In this document: positions 59,516-64,000 of the stretch, piece after piece
Layout: every line of letters begins with the position of its first letter
Numbering within the stretch: the first letter of the stretch is position 1
NCBI GenBank assembly: GCA_963995525.1
Contig: OZ023211.1
Span: 57,796,420 to 57,860,419, forward strand
Length of the DNA stretch: 64,000 bases
Origin: Escarpia spicata
Taxonomy: Eukaryota > Annelida > Polychaeta > Sabellida > Siboglinidae
Reading direction: 5' to 3'
Made by a program: the position numbers and the translations under genes
Notes under the pieces: generated by a model
Database searches by the model: none
What the model was told of the DNA's origin: nothing
The model's input: the letters and a program-made list of their open reading frames with translations, nothing else

Positions 59516-60136
59516 TACCAAAATATTTACAAACAGTGCATCATAGTATAAAAATGATTTGGTTTATATTACTTCGTGAAAACATAAACCAAAAAAAGTG
59601 TAAACAAAATCAATGGTTTGGTGTGGGGATTGAACTGGCGTCACCCGATTACAAAATAAATGCCAAGGAACCAATGCCTTTACTTACTGAGCTAGCAGGA
59701 CCGACAGAAATTCACTGACTGATTTATGTTGTTATGATAAATTGTACAACTCCTCCTTCATACATCAATATTCTACTGATATTATGAGACTATACACGTT
59801 ACTTTTTGTAGCTGGATATGATATATGTTTGCTACGTATGTATATTGGTGTACATTATCTCCCGTTGGTTGCATTCGATATCATTATTCTGAAAACGAGC
59901 CCAAGCTCGGCGATACCTAGTCGCATTCATTGTTTTGAATAAAATTGAATTCATGTGGAACCGTAAGAGAACTGCTTGTTCCTCTATGATAACTAGTGTT
60001 TGTATTTCATCGGAATATCGCACAATAACTCATTTTGATGCTCGTTTCGACCTAAAAGCTATACTTGTAAACACGCTCTGAATGCATGGAAAGGGTCGGT
60101 CTGATGCAAGTGTGGGTCATAAGTGACGTCACATCT

Positions 60137-60799
60137 TGGCATCCCGAAAAGAAATATACATATTCGAAAATGTCCGGATGCACAGCATTAAATGTGGAAT
60201 TTCTAATTCATTGATTTTTTTTATTGTTTTGGCTTGGTGGACATGGAAATAGATAGCAGGATGTACTATAACATGAATTCAAGTGCCCTGTTAGTACCTA
60301 ATCACATATGTTGAATGTTAATCATAAATACATTTATTGTACTGTTTAAATATTCAATACTATATTCCTTCTTATTTAACTGTTTTGATAACAAAGTGTA
60401 AAGTAACAATACAATACAATAACTTTATTGTCTGTTGGGTTACAGAAAATTTCCTTTAACGTAAAGGAATTGCTGTCAGTTTGAAAAAATAAACTGTTTT
60501 ACTAACATACTATGCAATGTTTCAAGTAGTGAAAGTAGCTTCATGTTTTCCTGTAAATCTGCAAACCAAAGGAGATGAAGGTTAGTTTTGATGTTCACTG
60601 GTAATTTTCAGTAGCCAATTTATATTTTTTCTTCATATTCTGGATCATTTCAGAGTTTGCAAACTTTCGAGAATAATGCTGTAAAACCATGCGTAATTGT
60701 TCACTTCTGATGCACACGACTTCACAACTCACCTAATTCTGTACCAATGTCAAGGTTATTACACTTACAAAAGACCTTTTCCAGCAATATGATACATCA
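60137..60799. other. Nothing recognised
   Basis: AT-rich intronic sequence; aatacaatacaataacttta at about 60408 resembles the tail of a minus-strand non-LTR element, without coding support. Confidence 0.35.
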
Positions 60800-61096
60800 C
60801 CTATGCACATGTATATACACACATATATATACACACATGTATATACACACATGTATATACACACATGTATATACACACATGTATATACACACATGTATAT
60901 ACACACATGTATATACACACATGTATATACACACATGTATATACACACATGTATATACACACATGTATATACACACATGTATATACACACATGTATATAC
61001 ACACATGTATATACACACATGTATATACACACATGTATATACACACATGTATATACACACATGTATATACACACATGTATATACACACATGTATAT
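60800..61096. repeat. 14-bp tandem array (ACACATGTATAT type)
   Basis: About 19 nearly perfect units of acacacatgtatat. The array ends exactly where the CR1 tail repeat begins, suggesting that the LINE inserted at or in it. ORFs on both strands are artefacts. Confidence 0.95.
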
Positions 61097-64000
61097 AACA
61101 AGATTTAACAAGATTTAACAAGATTGCCACCCAGAGAATTAACTCTAGGTAGCAGGTGGACAAGGAAGCCCTTGGCTTTTCGAGAGTCCGACCTTTTTAT
61201 CTATGTGTATCCCGCCCGTCTGAGGTATGTGTCGATTTTATTTTTAAACATATTAACGCTACTAGCACCCACACAATCAGCAGGTAATCTGTTCCATTCA
61301 TTTACAGTTCTTTGTGAAAATGAAAACTTTCTTATATCCAATCTACTCTGCTCCTTTGCTAATGCAAGATCATGTCCTCTAGTCCTTCTATCTTTCTTAA
61401 CTGAGAAAAACATATTTCTATCAATATTTTCATAACCCTTCAATATTTTAAACACTTCTATCTGATCTCCTCTCAATCTCCTGGTCTCTAGTGTTGTTAA
61501 ACCGCATTTTTTTAGGCGTATTTCATAACTAAGATCCCTCAGATTTTGTATCATTTTAGTTGCTCTCCTCTGCACTCTTTCTAGCATATCTATGTCCTTC
61601 CTGCGATATGGCCTCCACGCTTGAATACAATATTCTAAATGAGGCCTAACTATTGTTTTGTACAGCGGTATTATTAGCTCTTTTTCCTTATACGTTATGT
61701 TTCGCCTAATTAATCCAAGGATTTGATTTCCCTTTGAAGCTGCAATTCCGCACTGCTCTGAAATCTTCATATCAGCACTAACGGTTAACCCTAAGTCCTT
61801 TTCTTTTACAGTAGTACTTAGTACAGTACCCCCCATTGTATATTCTACCTCTTCGTTCCCATGTCCTATGTGGAGGCATTTACATTTCCCAAAATTGAAC
61901 ATCATTTGCCATTTTTCAGACCATTTCATCAACCTGTCAAGATCATCTTGTAAATGCTGTCTATCTCCATCACTTTTAATCCTTCTAAACACTTTTGTAT
62001 CATCCGCAAATTTCAACACCTTGCTTGTTATTTCATCATCCAAATCGTTGATGTATATTAAGAATAATATAGGACCTAATACTGATCCCTGTGGTACCCC
62101 ACTCAATACCGATTTCCAGTTTGAAGCCTCCCCATCAACTACTACACGTTGTCTTCTGTCAATCAGCCATTGTTCTATCCAGTTTATTATACCATTTCCT
62201 ATGCCATGGGCCTTTAGTTTAAGCAGTAATCTTTGATGTGGTACTTTGTCAAAAGCTTTTTGAAAATCTAAGTAGACGATATCTACTGGTGTTCCCTCAT
62301 CTACCCACTTAGTGATGTCTTCCAAAAAACATAACATATTTGTTAAGCATGACCTCGCTTTACAAAAACCATGTTGAGATGGGTTTATCAAGTTTTGTTT
62401 AGCAAGAAAATCCACCATGTGATCTTTAATTAGTCTTTCTAATAATTTACAAATCACTGATGTTAAACTCACTGGTCTATAGTTCTCTGACTTGTTTCTC
62501 GAACCTTTTTTGAATAACGGTATAATGTTTGCTTCTTTCCATTCTAAAGGAACCACTCCCTCTTCTAATGACAAGTTGAAAACTGTTGCAAGTGGTATGC
62601 TAATTTGTTCTACAATTTCCAATAGTAGTTTGGGTGGAATACCATCCACTCCAGGTGATTTATTTTCCTTCATAGCCCTTATTTTCTTAGCTACCATTTC
62701 CGGGGTTACAATTAATTGTCCTAAATAGTCTGAATCTGCCCCCTTGAACTTAGCCTTTGGTATTGGCAGTGAACTAATATCTTCCCTGGTAAACACTGAA
62801 CTAAAGTACTCATTCAGGTCTTCTGCCATTATGAATCCCTCTGATATCATATTTCCAGCACTATCTTCTAGAGGACCGACCTTATCTTGAACTTTCTGTT
62901 TGCTTCGAACATACGCATAAAAACTCTTGCTGTCATGTTTTATATTACTAGCTAATTGTTGTTCATAGCTTCTCTTTGAATTTCTAATTTCAGCTGTAGC
63001 TTGGTTAAGTGCTTCTTTATAATTGTTGTAGTCTTCATCATTTCCAGTACATCTATATGACTTCCACATCATTTGTTTATACTTAATTTTTCTAATGGCT
63101 TCTTTCGATAAGTGTTTCTTTTTGGACCGTTTTCCTTGGTTTTTGAATGGTACAAATTTATCGATTATGCACTTAATTTCACTCTTTAATATATTCCAGC
63201 ATTCTGTTGCCGTCTTATTTTTCAGTGTCTTATTCCAGTCTATCTTTGCTAAATATTTCCTCATGTCCTTATACCTTCCTTTGTGGAAATTTCTCCTATA
63301 CTGCTTTTTGCTATTCCTTTCTGATTTTACTTTGATGGTAAAATGTATCTGGTTGTGATCGCTACTCCCCAGTGGCTCACATATCTTGACATTGTCAACT
63401 AATTCATTCTGTGAGGACAAAACTATGTCTAACACATTCTCACCCCTGGTTGGTTCTAGCACATGTTGAGAAAGGAATGTATCTTGAACTAAAACTAAAA
63501 ACTTGTGGTCCTCTCTCCCCATACTCTGTAGAGATTTCCATTGTATATGCCCATGGTTAAAATCCCCCATAATAATACAGTCCCGTTTGCTTACTTCCCT
63601 TATAGCGTTTTGTATTTTTTCATTCTCTTCTATGCTTATGTTTGGACTTCGATAAACCAACCCAACCGTCAACGTTGAGTTTCCTGTAACTATGTTACAC
63701 CAAACAGCTTCTTCGCAATCTGCTTCTCTTTCTAATTTTATTTCATAAGCCTGAATAGATTCTTTAATATATAAAATAACTCCACCTCCCTTTCTTCCTA
63801 TTCTATCTTTTCTAAACATTACATATCCTGTCAGTCCCAATTCAGCATCTGATATATCGGTGGTGGTCCAGGATTCGGTTATACCTATTATATGAGGGTC
63901 AATATCTTCTACCATAATGTTTAGTTCATTTCTTTTGTTTACTATACTCCTTGCATTTAAACAAACACATTTATATCCAGCTTCAGAAGAGTTTTCCAGA
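61097..64000 (-). mobile_element. CR1-like LINE, copy 2 (runs off the right edge)
   Basis: Same element as copy 1. The 3' end has about three aacaagattt decamers (plus reading) at 61097-61127, followed by the 3' UTR shared with copy 1 (agcaggtggacaaggaagcc) and a complete ORF2. Nearly identical to copy 1, implying recent amplification; it lacks copy 1's 67-bp deletion. ORF1 and the 5' end lie outside the window. Confidence 0.92.
61201..64000 (-). CDS. CR1 ORF2, endonuclease-reverse transcriptase, intact within the window
   Basis: Open on the minus strand from the edge at 64000 to a stop at about 61201, over 930 codons; the first Met in the window is at 63915. The endonuclease: NARSIVNKRNEL (upstream of that Met), ITESWTT (catalytic Glu), GGGVILYIKES, GDFNHGHIQW and SDHNQIHF, within the first 200 residues. 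The RT: KSPGVDGIPPKLL, FKKGSRNKSENYRPVSLTS, QHGFCKARSCLTNML, YLDFQKAFDKVPHQRL, GVPQGSVLGPILFLIYIND and the catalytic FADD. It ends NKIDTYLRRAGYT. It makes a target nick and copies the element's RNA at the site. No in-frame stop or missing catalytic block was seen, so this copy could be active or the source of a mobile family. Confidence 0.93.
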   Translation of the reverse strand, partial: LENSSEAGYKCVCLNARSIVNKRNELNIMVEDIDPHIIGITESWTTTDISDAELGLTGYVMFRKDRIGRKGGGVILYIKESIQAYEIKLEREADCEEAVWCNIVTGNSTLTVGLVYRSPNISIEENEKIQNAIREVSKRDCIIMGDFNHGHIQWKSLQSMGREDHKFLVLVQDTFLSQHVLEPTRGENVLDIVLSSQNELVDNVKICEPLGSSDHNQIHFTIKVKSERNSKKQYRRNFHKGRYKDMRKYLAKIDWNKTLKNKTATECWNILKSEIKCIIDKFVPFKNQGKRSKKKHLSKEAIRKIKYKQMMWKSYRCTGNDEDYNNYKEALNQATAEIRNSKRSYEQQLASNIKHDSKSFYAYVRSKQKVQDKVGPLEDSAGNMISEGFIMAEDLNEYFSSVFTREDISSLPIPKAKFKGADSDYLGQLIVTPEMVAKKIRAMKENKSPGVDGIPPKLLLEIVEQISIPLATVFNLSLEEGVVPLEWKEANIIPLFKKGSRNKSENYRPVSLTSVICKLLERLIKDHMVDFLAKQNLINPSQHGFCKARSCLTNMLCFLEDITKWVDEGTPVDIVYLDFQKAFDKVPHQRLLLKLKAHGIGNGIINWIEQWLIDRRQRVVVDGEASNWKSVLSGVPQGSVLGPILFLIYINDLDDEITSKVLKFADDTKVFRRIKSDGDRQHLQDDLDRLMKWSEKWQMMFNFGKCKCLHIGHGNEEVEYTMGGTVLSTTVKEKDLGLTVSADMKISEQCGIAASKGNQILGLIRRNITYKEKELIIPLYKTIVRPHLEYCIQAWRPYRRKDIDMLERVQRRATKMIQNLRDLSYEIRLKKCGLTTLETRRLRGDQIEVFKILKGYENIDRNMFFSVKKDRRTRGHDLALAKEQSRLDIRKFSFSQRTVNEWNRLPADCVGASSVNMFKNKIDTYLRRAGYT

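Larger units (their letters stand above)
58183..60136. repeat. Large nested palindrome (foldback element)
   Basis: The arms, about 58183-58800 and 59520-60136, are inverted copies of about 600 bp (gacgtcacttatgaccc at the left, gggtcataagtgacgtc at the right; the ggaggagttgtacaattta and cgaggaacaagc-type blocks between). Each arm includes a tRNA-like stretch (58624-58703 and its mirror near 59630-59708), with an A-box (gctagctcagttagtaaagg) and a B-box (ggttcaatcc). The centre is filled by two further inserts, listed separately. No transposase ORF was found. Confidence 0.88.

Noticed and set aside
60733..61118. ORFs of about 100-120 codons rich in YTHMYIHT and CVYIHV
   Set aside because: They are translations of the 14-bp acacacatgtatat array in several frames and on both strands.

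Overview
The window looks like gene-poor, repeat-rich nuclear DNA of an animal. Spliced coding exons with GT-AG introns, tRNA-derived SINEs, a CR1-type LINE, many TIR elements and several minisatellites all point to a metazoan. A marine invertebrate, perhaps lophotrochozoan, fits the repeat mix, but nothing in the sequence fixes the phylum.

The only host gene I can support lies on the + strand. It has six exons at 11557-11791, 40565-41200, 49831-49947, 50913-51137, 57145-57297 and 57696-57854. All five internal introns are phase 0. The exons join into an acidic linker, a complete MyTH4 domain and the first part of a FERM domain. That layout is the tail of a MyTH4-FERM protein, most likely an unconventional myosin (class XV-like; VII, X or PLEKHH types not excluded). 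The 5' part and the rest of FERM are outside the window. Introns run from about 0.4 kb to 28.8 kb.

The rest is repeats. From left to right: a 105-bp satellite (1-1049); a Harbinger-like MITE (5338-5785); 39 exact-length units of a 48-bp minisatellite (6481-8352); a 41-bp minisatellite starting on the first exon's splice donor (11792-12385); a long inverted repeat (13325-17593) whose right arm carries a LINE fragment; SINEs; an antisense CR1 LINE with an SGNH-esterase ORF1 and a broken ORF2 (20430 to about 24.7 kb); a 21-bp minisatellite (25.5-26.2 kb); a TTAA-flanked MITE (28241-28591); a pair of identical 319-bp direct repeats resembling a miniature LTR element (34483-35618); a 17-bp-TSD repeat (36302-36554); a non-LTR RT pseudogene (39.2-39.9 kb); a broken hAT-like ORF (46056-46519); a 51/52-bp minisatellite (47.3-48.9 kb); TIR elements at 52107-52903 and 53919-55953; a three-layer nested palindrome (58183-60136); a 14-bp tandem array; and a second, intact CR1 ORF2 running off the right edge.

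The recurring theme is repeats pressed against the splice sites of the host gene. A minisatellite begins at the first donor, a SINE ends about 25 bp before the second exon, a MITE and a SINE bracket the fourth exon, and a 93-bp duplication copies the fifth exon's donor in frame. No prokaryote-type operons, CRISPR arrays, rRNA genes or functional tRNA genes were seen.
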